Positions 8,109-15,560 of a stretch of DNA of 26,682 bases are shown piece after piece. The DNA is taken from positions 35,220 to 61,901 of the forward strand of contig DHDW01000029.1 of the NCBI GenBank assembly GCA_002399565.1. Direction: 5' to 3'. This DNA comes from Bacteroidales bacterium UBA4866 (GTDB taxonomy: Bacteria; Bacteroidota; Bacteroidia; Bacteroidales; P3). Within the stretch, counting starts at the first letter, position 1. Every line of letters begins with the position of its first letter. The translations under genes were made by a program, and so were the position numbers. The notes below the pieces were generated by a model, which saw nothing but the letters and a program-made list of their open reading frames with translations, had not been told where the DNA came from and did not search any database.

Positions 8109-10154
8109 ATGCTTTTAAAGAAATGCATACTACTATTTTTTATTCTTATATGTATTTCTTGTGGTCTTTTTGGTCAAGTAGATAATCAAACAAATAATCG
8201 TATATCCTCTATTGAAGAAAGCGAAATCTCTGAAAGAGAAAAGCAGACCTTAATAGAGGATTTATATTATCTAAGCCTTAATCCAGTAAACATAAACACT
8301 GCTGATAAGAACACCCTTTTACTTATTGGCTTAAACGAGTTTCAAATTCTTTGTCTTCAAAGATATATTAAAGAAACTCATCCTCTATTAAGCATTTATG
8401 AAATCCCTCTAATTAATGGATTTTCAGAGCAATCTCTTGAAGAAATCCTTCCTTACATATACGTTGCACCAGTAAAATGGAAAGCATCATTAAGATTAGA
8501 TTCCATTTTTTCTAAATCTATTCATGATATAAGAATTCAAGGCAAAAAAATAATTGAAAATGCATGGGGATATAGAAGAACTGATAGTATGGGATTTCAA
8601 GGTGATAATTTTTCAAACAATATTCGCTATAACCTAAACTACTTCGATAGACTATCATTTTCTTTTGTTGCAGACAATGATGCAGGAGAACCTTTTTTTA
8701 CATCAAAGCAGAAATATGGTTATGATTATATCTCTATGCAAGCCACAATTAAAGATATATCTTTTATTGAACAAATTACTGTTGGGGATTATCGTCTTGG
8801 ATTTGGAGAGGGCTTAGCTTTAAATCAGAATCTTAACTTTGGATATTTCTCATCTGATGCAAAAAGCAAGAGAAATTATAATGGAATAAAGCCCAATCGT
8901 TCTGTAATAGAATATAACTATATGAGAGGGATAGCAACCAAACTCAAATTAAAGGATTTTTCAGTTTTCCTTTTTGGCTCATATAATAAAATTGACTATT
9001 CAGGGAGTATTATTGAGACAGGACTTCACAGAACATTAAGTGAACTTAGCAAAAAGGACAGTAATAGAGAAATTGTTTATGGAACACATATTGGATGGAA
9101 AAGAAAAGGCTTTGAAATAGGGACAACAATATTTCATTATGAATACAAGGACTCCATAAAGCATCAAAATCAAAACTATATGAAATATTATTTTGAAGGC
9201 AAAGAGAATAATATTTACAGTATAAATTTTTCTATCCCTTTATTTTATGGACGCATAAGACTTTTCTCAGAAATGGCTATGAGTAAAAATAAAGGATATG
9301 CTGGACTTATGGGAGCAGATTTTAATATAGCATACAAAACCAACCTGACAATAAACCTTCGTAACTACCAGAATCAATTTCAAAACTATTACTCCTCTGC
9401 AATTGGAGCACAATCGAGAAATGCCAATGAAAAAGGGATATATGCAGCATATTCGATGTTAGTAAACAAGTATTTCAATTTCTTTATAGCAATGGACTAC
9501 TTCTTCTTCCCTGACGAAAGTTATAGAGCCAACGAATCAACTAGAGGATATAAGATAAAAGGAGAGTTGAACTATATCCCAAACAAAACAAACCTTATAA
9601 CCCTTTTGTACAAAAACAATAATCGCCCATACAATGAAACCCATACAAACAATGTGGTTTTCCCTGAAGATAATATCCTGCAACAAATTCAACTTCGCTA
9701 TACCCTTATCCCTAATGAATGGCTAATGCTGAAAAGCAGAATTGGATATTCTCAAACCCTCTCCTATCCTTCAATAAAAAAGAAAGGAGGATTTGTTTCG
9801 CAAGATTTTATTGTAAAACCCAATGCCTTGCCAATAAGTATTAATTTCCGCTTTTCATGTTTTAATACAGATGACTACGATAATGCTTTTTATATTTATG
9901 AAACGGGACTTCCTCTAAACTACTCTTCATCGCAACTTTACGACAAAGGTATTCGCTCCTATATAATTTTAAAATATGATTTCACCAAAAATATATTCCT
10001 GACGGCTCGTTATAGCATAACTCAATACTTCAATAAAACCTCCATTCACACTTCCAATGACGAGATTGAAGGAAAGAAAAAGCAGGAAATAGGAATACAG
10101 TTCTATTGGTTATTTAACAAGAAAAGTAAAAAGCCATTTACTTTCGAATATTAG
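8109..10154 (+). CDS. Helix-hairpin-helix domain protein with a predicted outer-membrane beta-barrel
   Basis: Encodes 681 residues. The N-terminus is a signal peptide (hydrophobic core to about residue 20); a Cys at 18 also resembles a lipobox. Residues about 55-115 (NPVNINTADKNTLLLIGL and on) form a ComEA-like helix-hairpin-helix pair. The rest alternates aromatic and polar residues in short strands with Asn/Tyr-rich turns, as in an outer-membrane barrel, and ends in Phe-Glu-Tyr, an aromatic-containing C-terminus common in such proteins. Proteins with this layout are widespread in Bacteroidota but their role is not established. HhH motifs usually bind DNA, so DNA uptake is a possible but untested idea. 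It follows nrdJ by 25 bases and has no promoter match of its own, so it is probably cotranscribed. Confidence 0.8.
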   Translation: MLLKKCILLFFILICISCGLFGQVDNQTNNRISSIEESEISEREKQTLIEDLYYLSLNPVNINTADKNTLLLIGLNEFQILCLQRYIKETHPLLSIYEIPLINGFSEQSLEEILPYIYVAPVKWKASLRLDSIFSKSIHDIRIQGKKIIENAWGYRRTDSMGFQGDNFSNNIRYNLNYFDRLSFSFVADNDAGEPFFTSKQKYGYDYISMQATIKDISFIEQITVGDYRLGFGEGLALNQNLNFGYFSSDAKSKRNYNGIKPNRSVIEYNYMRGIATKLKLKDFSVFLFGSYNKIDYSGSIIETGLHRTLSELSKKDSNREIVYGTHIGWKRKGFEIGTTIFHYEYKDSIKHQNQNYMKYYFEGKENNIYSINFSIPLFYGRIRLFSEMAMSKNKGYAGLMGADFNIAYKTNLTINLRNYQNQFQNYYSSAIGAQSRNANEKGIYAAYSMLVNKYFNFFIAMDYFFFPDESYRANESTRGYKIKGELNYIPNKTNLITLLYKNNNRPYNETHTNNVVFPEDNILQQIQLRYTLIPNEWLMLKSRIGYSQTLSYPSIKKKGGFVSQDFIVKPNALPISINFRFSCFNTDDYDNAFYIYETGLPLNYSSSQLYDKGIRSYIILKYDFTKNIFLTARYSITQYFNKTSIHTSNDEIEGKKKQEIGIQFYWLFNKKSKKPFTFEY

Positions 10155-10206
10155 TATTTAAAGATTAAATCAATAAACTTCTTTTAACTTTCAATAAAGA
10201 CTATTC

Positions 10207-10992
10207 TTACAGGTATCTTTTTATTTTATAAAGATTGTGGGTGTAGATATGTGTATCTGTACGAAATATTCCTTTTTCATCTATGCTGTCTATCCTCACT
10301 TGTCCTGAAGAGTGGATGATTTGATTTTTGCCCAAGTAAATTCCAACATGAACAACCTTTCCTTCATTATTTGTAAAGAAACATAAGTCTGCCCTTTGGG
10401 CTGAAGCAAGGTCTTCTACTTCTTCTCCTTGAGTGATTTGTTCTGAAGCATCTCTCAATAAGTGTATTCCTATTTGTTTAAAACACATTTGTGTTAGTCC
10501 TGAGCAATCAATTCCAAAAAGACTTTTACCTCCCCAAAGATATGGAGCAGAAAGATATTTGAGTGCAATGGTTGTTAGATGAAGTGAGCTAATATTAAGG
10601 TTTTTGGTTAATGAGCTTTCTGCTATTTCAAAAACAATTTTATTTAATTGAAACTTGGGAGAAACAACTTGAGAACCCAAATAAACAGGATAGATAATCT
10701 TTTCTCCAGTTACAGTATTTGTTTGAAAAACATAGGAAATGGCTTCCTTTACAAATTGCTTTGAGGTTTGAGTATAGGATTCGTATTCATGAGCATTTAG
10801 AGCAATAACTTGTTTTTCATCAACCCATCCAATGTAACTATCATCGAAGGTTTGAACTAAAATTCTTCCATTATTTCTATCCAAAACCGTAAATACATCC
10901 CCAAAAAGCAATTGACTTACCTGTTCAGATTGTTCGCTATTCTCTTTTCTTAGTGGTGCTATTGCTATATGACAAAAACCGTAATGCATCAT
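10207..10992 (-). CDS. C40-family NlpC/P60 peptidoglycan hydrolase with bacterial SH3-like domains
   Basis: Encodes 261 residues. Residues about 1-125 look like two bacterial SH3-type domains, which usually bind cell-wall peptides. The NlpC/P60 catalytic domain follows, with Cys163 (in GIDCSGLTQ), His215 (in HVGIYLG) and a third polar residue, probably His227. Relatives cleave gamma-D-glutamyl-diamino acid bonds in stem peptides, as in the YkfC-type dipeptidyl-peptidases that recycle murein peptides. No signal peptide is visible, so it may be cytoplasmic and act in recycling. It starts ATG-ATG; the first ATG overlaps the stop of the DUF4294 gene by one base (TAATG), so the two are translationally coupled. 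It ends 52 bases from the convergent HhH/barrel gene. Confidence 0.87.
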   Translation of the reverse strand: MMHYGFCHIAIAPLRKENSEQSEQVSQLLFGDVFTVLDRNNGRILVQTFDDSYIGWVDEKQVIALNAHEYESYTQTSKQFVKEAISYVFQTNTVTGEKIIYPVYLGSQVVSPKFQLNKIVFEIAESSLTKNLNISSLHLTTIALKYLSAPYLWGGKSLFGIDCSGLTQMCFKQIGIHLLRDASEQITQGEEVEDLASAQRADLCFFTNNEGKVVHVGIYLGKNQIIHSSGQVRIDSIDEKGIFRTDTHIYTHNLYKIKRYL

Positions 10993-11573
10993 TAAATTCT
11001 ATTAGTTTCTATTGCGTAAATTACTTTCTCAATTATTCTGTCCTCTTCATTTTCTTGAGGATTATATTTTGAACGAAGGTTATAACCAAATAGTTTTCCA
11101 AGCGATTGATAGAAGAAAGCCCTAAAACTACCTCTTAACTCTTTCACTAAGGTGTAGGAATCGTTTCCGGTTTCTCTGTCAACCAACCTAATCAAAACCT
11201 TGCCTTGACTTCTGGTGAGTTTCTTAAGATTGGCAGTAAACTTCATATTGATTTCTTCTTCAGCTTGCTTCATAAGTTTTTTCCTGTCCTTTTCGTCCAA
11301 GTCTTTCATGGCTAAATTATATGTTGCAAGTAGTCTTCCAGCTTGTTTGGAATAAGGATAAGTTTTCTTTACATTGCGAATTAGCTTTGCATACTTATTC
11401 ATCTCTTCTTGAGTTAATGGAGCAATAAATCCTTCAATTTTTACTTCTTTCAAATAACTTTTTGGAATTGTATCTCCATCCATTATGGTTGCAAAAGTAA
11501 CTATCCTTTTCCCTTGAGCATTTGCTATAAAAGGAATCATGAACAACAATATTATTAATCCAAACTTTTTCAT
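10992..11573 (-). CDS. DUF4294 domain-containing secreted protein
   Basis: Encodes 193 residues from the ATG at 11573 (an in-frame ATG three codons earlier, at 11582, is also possible). I prefer 11573 because it gives the classic Met-Lys-Lys signal peptide, which ends near Ala-Asn-Ala-Gln. The mature part has the features of DUF4294: an early DGDTIP segment, then a Lys-rich helical region with KKTYPYSKQAGRLL and a later VLIRLVDRETG segment. Members occur throughout Bacteroidota and have no known function. It lies 46 bases after clpX and overlaps the NlpC/P60 gene by one base, which suggests a role at the cell envelope. Confidence 0.82.
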   Translation of the reverse strand: MKKFGLIILLFMIPFIANAQGKRIVTFATIMDGDTIPKSYLKEVKIEGFIAPLTQEEMNKYAKLIRNVKKTYPYSKQAGRLLATYNLAMKDLDEKDRKKLMKQAEEEINMKFTANLKKLTRSQGKVLIRLVDRETGNDSYTLVKELRGSFRAFFYQSLGKLFGYNLRSKYNPQENEEDRIIEKVIYAIETNRI

Positions 11574-11628
11574 CTCTAACATTATTTTTTAGTTATATCA
11601 AATAATGTAGCAATAACTATGCCAGAGT

Positions 11629-12876
11629 TTATTTTTTTATGTTACTAAACTTATCTCCGAACCTTTCAAACTGTTCTATAGCAAACTTTTTAGTGATGGT
11701 AACTTCTTTCTTATCTGTTTCTGGAGTATCGTACATAAGGTCGGTCATAACCGATTCAATCATTCCTCTAAGTCCTCTTGCTCCCAATTCATACTCTATG
11801 GACTTTTCTACAAAGAAATCAAGAGCCTCATCGTTGAACTTTAGTTTCACATTATCCATTTCAAACAATTTCTTATATTGTTTTACTATTGCATTTTTAG
11901 GTTCTGTAAGTATTCTCTTCAAAGCATCTTTTCCCAATGGATCAAGATGAGTTAGTATTGGGAAACGTCCAACCAATTCAGGAATCAAACCAAATGTTCT
12001 CACATCTTGAGGTTGAATATATTTTAACAAATTACTCTTATCTATCTCATCTCTTTTGTTTGATTCGGCATATCCAATTGCATTTGACTTCAAACGTCTT
12101 GAAATTATTCTGTCTATGTTATTAAATGCTCCTGCTGCCACAAAAAGAATATTCTTTGTGTTGATTGCAATAAGTTTTTGTTCTGGGTGTTTCCTTCCTC
12201 CTTGAGGTGGAACATTAACAATGCTTCCTTCCAAAAGTTTCAAAAGAGCTTGTTGAACTCCTTCTCCACTAACATCTCTTGTTATGGAAGGGTTATCACT
12301 TTTACGAGCAATTTTATCTATTTCGTCAATAAATACAATTCCTCTTTCTGCCTTTTCCACATCGTAGTCCGCAGCCTGAAGCAAACGAGTAAGAATTGTT
12401 TCAACATCTTCTCCAACATATCCTGCCTCAGTCAAAACAGTTGCATCAGCAATAGCAAAAGGTACATTAAGCATTCTTGCTATTGTTCTTGCCAAAAGAG
12501 TTTTTCCAGTTCCTGTTTGTCCTACAATAATAATATTCGATTTATCTATTTCCACCTCTTGCTGTTTGCCATTACCTAAGGTCTCAAAATTATAGTTCAA
12601 TCTCTTATAGTGATTGTAAACAGCAACAGAAAGAACCTTTTTAGCCTCATCCTGACCAATAACATATTGATCCAAATATTCTTTTATCTCTCTTGGTTTC
12701 TTTACTTCAAGTTTTTGCAGGTATTTCTTACTTTCAATTCTCTTGTCATCCTGCTTCATTTTATAGAGCTCATCAATACAAGAATCGCAAACATTAGCTC
12801 CCATAGAAGAAATCATAAATTCTACTTCCTTCTCTCCCTTTCCACAAAACGAACAATTAATCTTTTCCTTTGCCAT
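11629..12876 (-). CDS. clpX: ATP-dependent unfoldase subunit ClpX
   Basis: Encodes 415 residues, the family's normal length. ClpX forms hexamers that recognise tagged or damaged proteins, unfold them with ATP and feed them to the ClpP protease. The N-terminal zinc-binding domain has Cys8, Cys11, Cys30 and Cys33. The AAA+ core shows Walker A GQTGTGKT (119-126), Walker B IVFIDEID (180-187), the pore loop GYVG (152-155), the RKH loop (228-230) and sensor II GARGLR (365-370). The ClpP-docking loop reads Ile-Gly-Tyr (267-269) where Escherichia coli has Ile-Gly-Phe; as I recall, Tyr at this place is common in Bacteroidota. clpP is not in the window. It lies 19 bases after the sugar transporter, with no promoter of its own visible. 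Confidence 0.97.
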   Translation of the reverse strand: MAKEKINCSFCGKGEKEVEFMISSMGANVCDSCIDELYKMKQDDKRIESKKYLQKLEVKKPREIKEYLDQYVIGQDEAKKVLSVAVYNHYKRLNYNFETLGNGKQQEVEIDKSNIIIVGQTGTGKTLLARTIARMLNVPFAIADATVLTEAGYVGEDVETILTRLLQAADYDVEKAERGIVFIDEIDKIARKSDNPSITRDVSGEGVQQALLKLLEGSIVNVPPQGGRKHPEQKLIAINTKNILFVAAGAFNNIDRIISRRLKSNAIGYAESNKRDEIDKSNLLKYIQPQDVRTFGLIPELVGRFPILTHLDPLGKDALKRILTEPKNAIVKQYKKLFEMDNVKLKFNDEALDFFVEKSIEYELGARGLRGMIESVMTDLMYDTPETDKKEVTITKKFAIEQFERFGDKFSNIKK

Positions 12877-12895
12877 ATATAGTTTTTTCTTTTTA

Positions 12896-14146
12896 TTAAA
12901 TTTTCTTTCCTACCTTGTGACCTTTTATTGAATAATATGCAATATAAATATAACAAGGTAAAAGTATTAAATAAGGCATATGTCTATCACCTATAACTGT
13001 TGCCCAATATCCATAAATTAAAGGCAATATTGCACCTCCAGCAATTGCCATTATCAAAAATGCTGAAGCAACTGCAGTATGTTTTCCCAGTTTGTCAATT
13101 GCCAAAGGCCAAATGCCTGGCCACATTAACGCATGAGCAAAACTTAAAAGTATAATAAATACAATTGAAACAATTCCTGAAGTGGTTAAAGCTAAAATTG
13201 CAAAAACAAAACCCAAAGCTGCACAATAGGTTAAAGCCCTGCTTTGAGAAATATACTTAGGCACAAGAATAATACCAAGAATATAACCAATGGTTAGAGC
13301 AATCAAACTAAAAGTTCCTAACATCGGAGCAATCTCTTTTGACACTCCCCTGCTTTGAGCATAAAGCCCCAAGGTGTCAATGGCTATTACCTCAACACCA
13401 ACATAAAGGAACAAAGCCAAAACCCCAAGCCAAAGATAAGGGAAACTAAAAATGCTTCGATGTTGTGCCTTCTCAGACTCACTTTCTTGATTTTCCACCT
13501 TAGGCAACTTTGCCATCAAAACCATAAAAGCCAACAAAACCAACCCAACAGCAATACCTATGTATGGAGGAACAATTCTTTGAGCAAGCAAATCAAGTTC
13601 CATTTCTCTTGCACTTCCAGTTAGCATTTTCAAACTTTCACTCAAAGAACTCATATCGGAAAACAAAACCTTAGAAAGCCAAAAAATGCCTATCATTCCA
13701 GCAATCTTATTAAATAATCCCATAATACTCATTCTCTTTGCAGCCGATTCAATTGGACCAAGAATAGTTACATAAGGATTAGCAGCCGTTTGCAAAAGAG
13801 CAAGTCCAGTTCCTTGAAGGAAAAGTCCCACTAAGAAAACAACATAACTCCTTTCATTGGCAGCAGGAATAAAAACCAAAGACCCAATGGCCATAACAAT
13901 AAGTCCCAAAGCCATCCCCTTAGCAAAACCCGTCTTTTTCAAAACCCAAGACGAAGGCAAAGCCATCACAAAATAGGATATATAGAAAGCAAAGGTTACC
14001 AGATAAGCCTGAGAGTCCGAAAGTTCACAAGCCTCTTTTAAGAAAGGAATCAAAACACTGTTGAGCCAAGTAATAAACCCAAAAATAAAATAAAGAATTC
14101 CAATTATTGTTAAGCTAAAAATTAAGCTATTATTCTTTTGTTTCAT
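12896..14146 (-). CDS. Sugar MFS transporter, FucP/GluP (glucose/galactose) family
   Basis: Encodes 416 residues with about 12 hydrophobic segments, as expected for a major facilitator. Family-specific blocks are clear: [16 protein letters not shown] in the first helix, [16 protein letters not shown] in the second, [16 protein letters not shown] in the fourth, and [11 protein letters not shown] after it. These blocks are shared by proton-driven glucose/galactose and fucose transporters, so it should import a hexose across the inner membrane; the exact sugar is not readable. Its start is preceded by a clear -7 box at 14172-14179, and it seems to lead the operon with clpX, the DUF4294 gene and the NlpC/P60 gene. 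Confidence 0.9.
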   Translation of the reverse strand: MKQKNNSLIFSLTIIGILYFIFGFITWLNSVLIPFLKEACELSDSQAYLVTFAFYISYFVMALPSSWVLKKTGFAKGMALGLIVMAIGSLVFIPAANERSYVVFLVGLFLQGTGLALLQTAANPYVTILGPIESAAKRMSIMGLFNKIAGMIGIFWLSKVLFSDMSSLSESLKMLTGSAREMELDLLAQRIVPPYIGIAVGLVLLAFMVLMAKLPKVENQESESEKAQHRSIFSFPYLWLGVLALFLYVGVEVIAIDTLGLYAQSRGVSKEIAPMLGTFSLIALTIGYILGIILVPKYISQSRALTYCAALGFVFAILALTTSGIVSIVFIILLSFAHALMWPGIWPLAIDKLGKHTAVASAFLIMAIAGGAILPLIYGYWATVIGDRHMPYLILLPCYIYIAYYSIKGHKVGKKI

Positions 14147-14171
14147 ACAAATTTATTGTTTTTTGAAGTCG

Positions 14172-14179
14172 CAAAGATA
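14172..14179 (-). promoter_or_regulatory. -7 element of the transporter-clpX operon
   Basis: On the minus strand this reads TATCTTTG, an exact TAnnTTTG match, 25 bases upstream of the transporter ATG. The -33 element is not well defined (nearest TTG about 24 bases further up). Expected leader length is about 20 nt. Confidence 0.6.
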
Positions 14180-14386
14180 AGAAAAACAATGACGTTAATC
14201 ATACAATTATTAATTTAGGATTAAATAAAAGCACCTTAGAGCCATAAACTAATTAATCACAACTCAAACACATAAAAAGGAGGAAGAGATAAATTAGAAA
14301 CAAAAGAATTATAACCTTTTCTTTTGCATAAAATATTTTGGTAAATAATTAATAAAAAACACACTCCCCAATTCAAAATAATTTCG

Positions 14387-14394
14387 TATATTTG
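14387..14394 (+). promoter_or_regulatory. Orphan -7 element with hairpins downstream
   Basis: TATATTTG matches TAnnTTTG, but no good TTG lies at the -33 distance and no coding frame follows. The predicted start near 14400 would place two inverted repeats in the transcript: TAAACC/GGTTTA (14401-14420) and TTCTGAA/TTCAGAA (14435-14454). It could make a small RNA or be a chance match in AT-rich DNA. Confidence 0.35.
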
Positions 14395-14487
14395 CAGATG
14401 TAAACCATTCATTAGGTTTATTTAGTACATTTTATTCTGAATTCAATTTCAGAAAATCAAACCTCAACCCCCCAAAACAAATAAAAA

Positions 14488-14632
14488 AAAGATGCACATC
14501 TTTTATAGTGAAAGATGCACATCTTTTGGTATGAAAGACGTGCATCTTTGGGGTAAAAACTCTTCGTTTAAAAAGTTTTTTATAAGGAGTTTGTAGATTT
14601 ATTCGGCGTTTAGGAAAAATTATACCTTGTTT
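14488..14632 (+). repeat. Dispersed repeat element, copy 1: three 23-bp near-palindromic units plus tail
   Basis: Three consecutive 23-bp units (14488-14510, 14511-14533, 14534-14556) each start with a 16-base near-palindrome of two 7-base arms around CA or TG (AAAGATG-CA-CATCTTT; the third unit has one arm change). A 76-base tail follows (14557-14632), with AAAAACT...AGTTTTTT arms, GGAGTTTGTA and CGGCGTTTAG (14604-14613). Bases 14501-14632 match the reverse complement of 26551-26682 without gaps; by eye about 117 of 132 positions agree. The element has no coding frame and lies well away from both neighbouring genes. Confidence 0.85.
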
Positions 14633-14862
14633 TTTTAGATTTATATCTCTATTTATTTTTCTGTTTTACTATCTATAGAAAGCATATTGAGATTTCAATC
14701 CCTAAAATTTGAAATATATAATTCACATATAAGAAACCATATTCCATTTAAGAAAAGAAAAAGGCAAATTTTATTTTTCTGTTGATCAAACTGTCAGTGT
14801 TTTTACTCCTAATAATTATTGGAAAGGATTAAAACTTAGATTAATTCAATCAATCCCTGAAC

Positions 14863-15393
14863 TTATTTCTGCTCTACCCAAATAATTTTTGAAGTATCGT
14901 AACCTCTTTCCTGGGCTCTTTTAAGTAAGAATTCCTTATCCTCATCTTTAAGTTTTGGGGTGCGACTTAAAATCCATAAATATTTATCGGAATTAGAGCC
15001 AATTAATGCATAGGAATAGTTTTCTTTGTCTAATTCCAAAATATTGTAAGCTCCATAAAACCAAAGAAAAAAGGATACCTTCAATTTGGCAGGATTATTT
15101 TTATCTGCAAACTTTGCCTTGCCTATTACTTCTTTATATTTGCCTTCAAAGCTATTCTTGTAGCCACTATTTACAACTTTAATTGTTCCATCTTCCTTCA
15201 GGCTATACATTGCTGTTGTTCCAACCATACCTCTTTCAAATGAATGGTCATATCTTCCTATTTCATACCATTTACCTAAATATCTATTTATGTCAAATTC
15301 CTTAACGGTGGTAAGGTCTAAGTTTGTTTCTTTTTGAGCACAAGAGCTAAAACCTAAAGCAACAAGAATTAGGGTTAAAACATTTCTTTTCAT
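14863..15393 (-). CDS. Lipocalin-family lipoprotein (Blc-like)
   Basis: Encodes 176 residues. The start is ATG 15393; a TTG further up (15423) would be in the promoter box and spoils the signal peptide. The signal peptide ends in the lipobox GFSSC, with Cys18 lipidated. The lipocalin signature is YLGKWYEIGRYDHSFERG (Gly40-x-Trp42), followed by the strand pattern and the late YALIGSNSDKYLWILSRTP block typical of bacterial lipocalins such as Blc. These small barrels bind fatty acids or lysophospholipids and sit on the inner face of the outer membrane. It stands alone, with a -7 box at 15421-15428. Confidence 0.9.
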   Translation of the reverse strand: MKRNVLTLILVALGFSSCAQKETNLDLTTVKEFDINRYLGKWYEIGRYDHSFERGMVGTTAMYSLKEDGTIKVVNSGYKNSFEGKYKEVIGKAKFADKNNPAKLKVSFFLWFYGAYNILELDKENYSYALIGSNSDKYLWILSRTPKLKDEDKEFLLKRAQERGYDTSKIIWVEQK

Positions 15394-15420
15394 AATATTT
15401 GTTTTTAAAATTACTATGGG

Positions 15421-15428
15421 CAAAGTTA
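15421..15428 (-). promoter_or_regulatory. -7 element of the lipocalin gene
   Basis: The minus strand reads TAACTTTG, an exact TAnnTTTG match, 27 bases before the ATG. No TTG was found at the -33 distance. Confidence 0.5.
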
Positions 15429-15522
15429 GGAAATAAAATTATTTAGAATGAAAAGAACTATTTATTTTCTTATTTTCTTTCTCTTTATTCTCGTTTAGGA
15501 GTAATTTATTGTACAATTTATT

Positions 15523-15545
15523 GTCTAAACAAAATAGTTTTAGAC
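15523..15545. promoter_or_regulatory. Inverted repeat upstream of the copper ATPase gene, possible operator
   Basis: GTCTAAA (15523-15529) and TTTAGAC (15539-15545) form perfect 7-bp arms around nine bases, ending 15 bases before the copA start. TTGTACAA, a short palindrome, lies just upstream at about 15509. No good -7 box is present between here and the start. The position suits control by a metal-responsive or other repressor, but no regulator gene is adjacent. Confidence 0.35.
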
Positions 15546-15560
15546 GTAAATTAAAATTCT

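Larger units (their letters stand above)
14180..14862. other. Long gene-free region between the transporter and lipocalin genes
   Basis: No frame in this stretch looks like a real gene. From left to right it holds about 200 AT-rich bases without features, an orphan -7 box at 14387-14394 followed by two small hairpins, the repeat element at 14488-14632, and about 230 AT-rich bases with a short palindromic stretch near 14808-14822 that might end lipocalin transcription but has no T-run on the right side. ATTTTTCTGTT occurs twice in the last part (near 14655 and 14773). Confidence 0.6.

Noticed and set aside
12178..12579. Plus-strand open frame of 133 codons inside clpX
   Set aside because: It is antisense to the conserved AAA+ core, rich in Ser, Phe and Cys as expected for a shadow frame, and has no start signal.
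14488..14556. CRISPR array (regular 23-bp spacing of a repeated 16-mer)
   Set aside because: The gaps between the 16-base repeats are only 7 bases and are themselves similar, there are only three units, and no cas gene is in the window.
14604..14613. Integron-type attC site based on the TAAACGCCG core
   Set aside because: The paired RYYYAAC and GTTRRRY core sites with a proper stem are not present and there is no integrase gene.
15394..15423. Earlier TTG start of the lipocalin gene
   Set aside because: It falls in the TAACTTTG promoter box and would put ten residues before a normal lipoprotein signal peptide.
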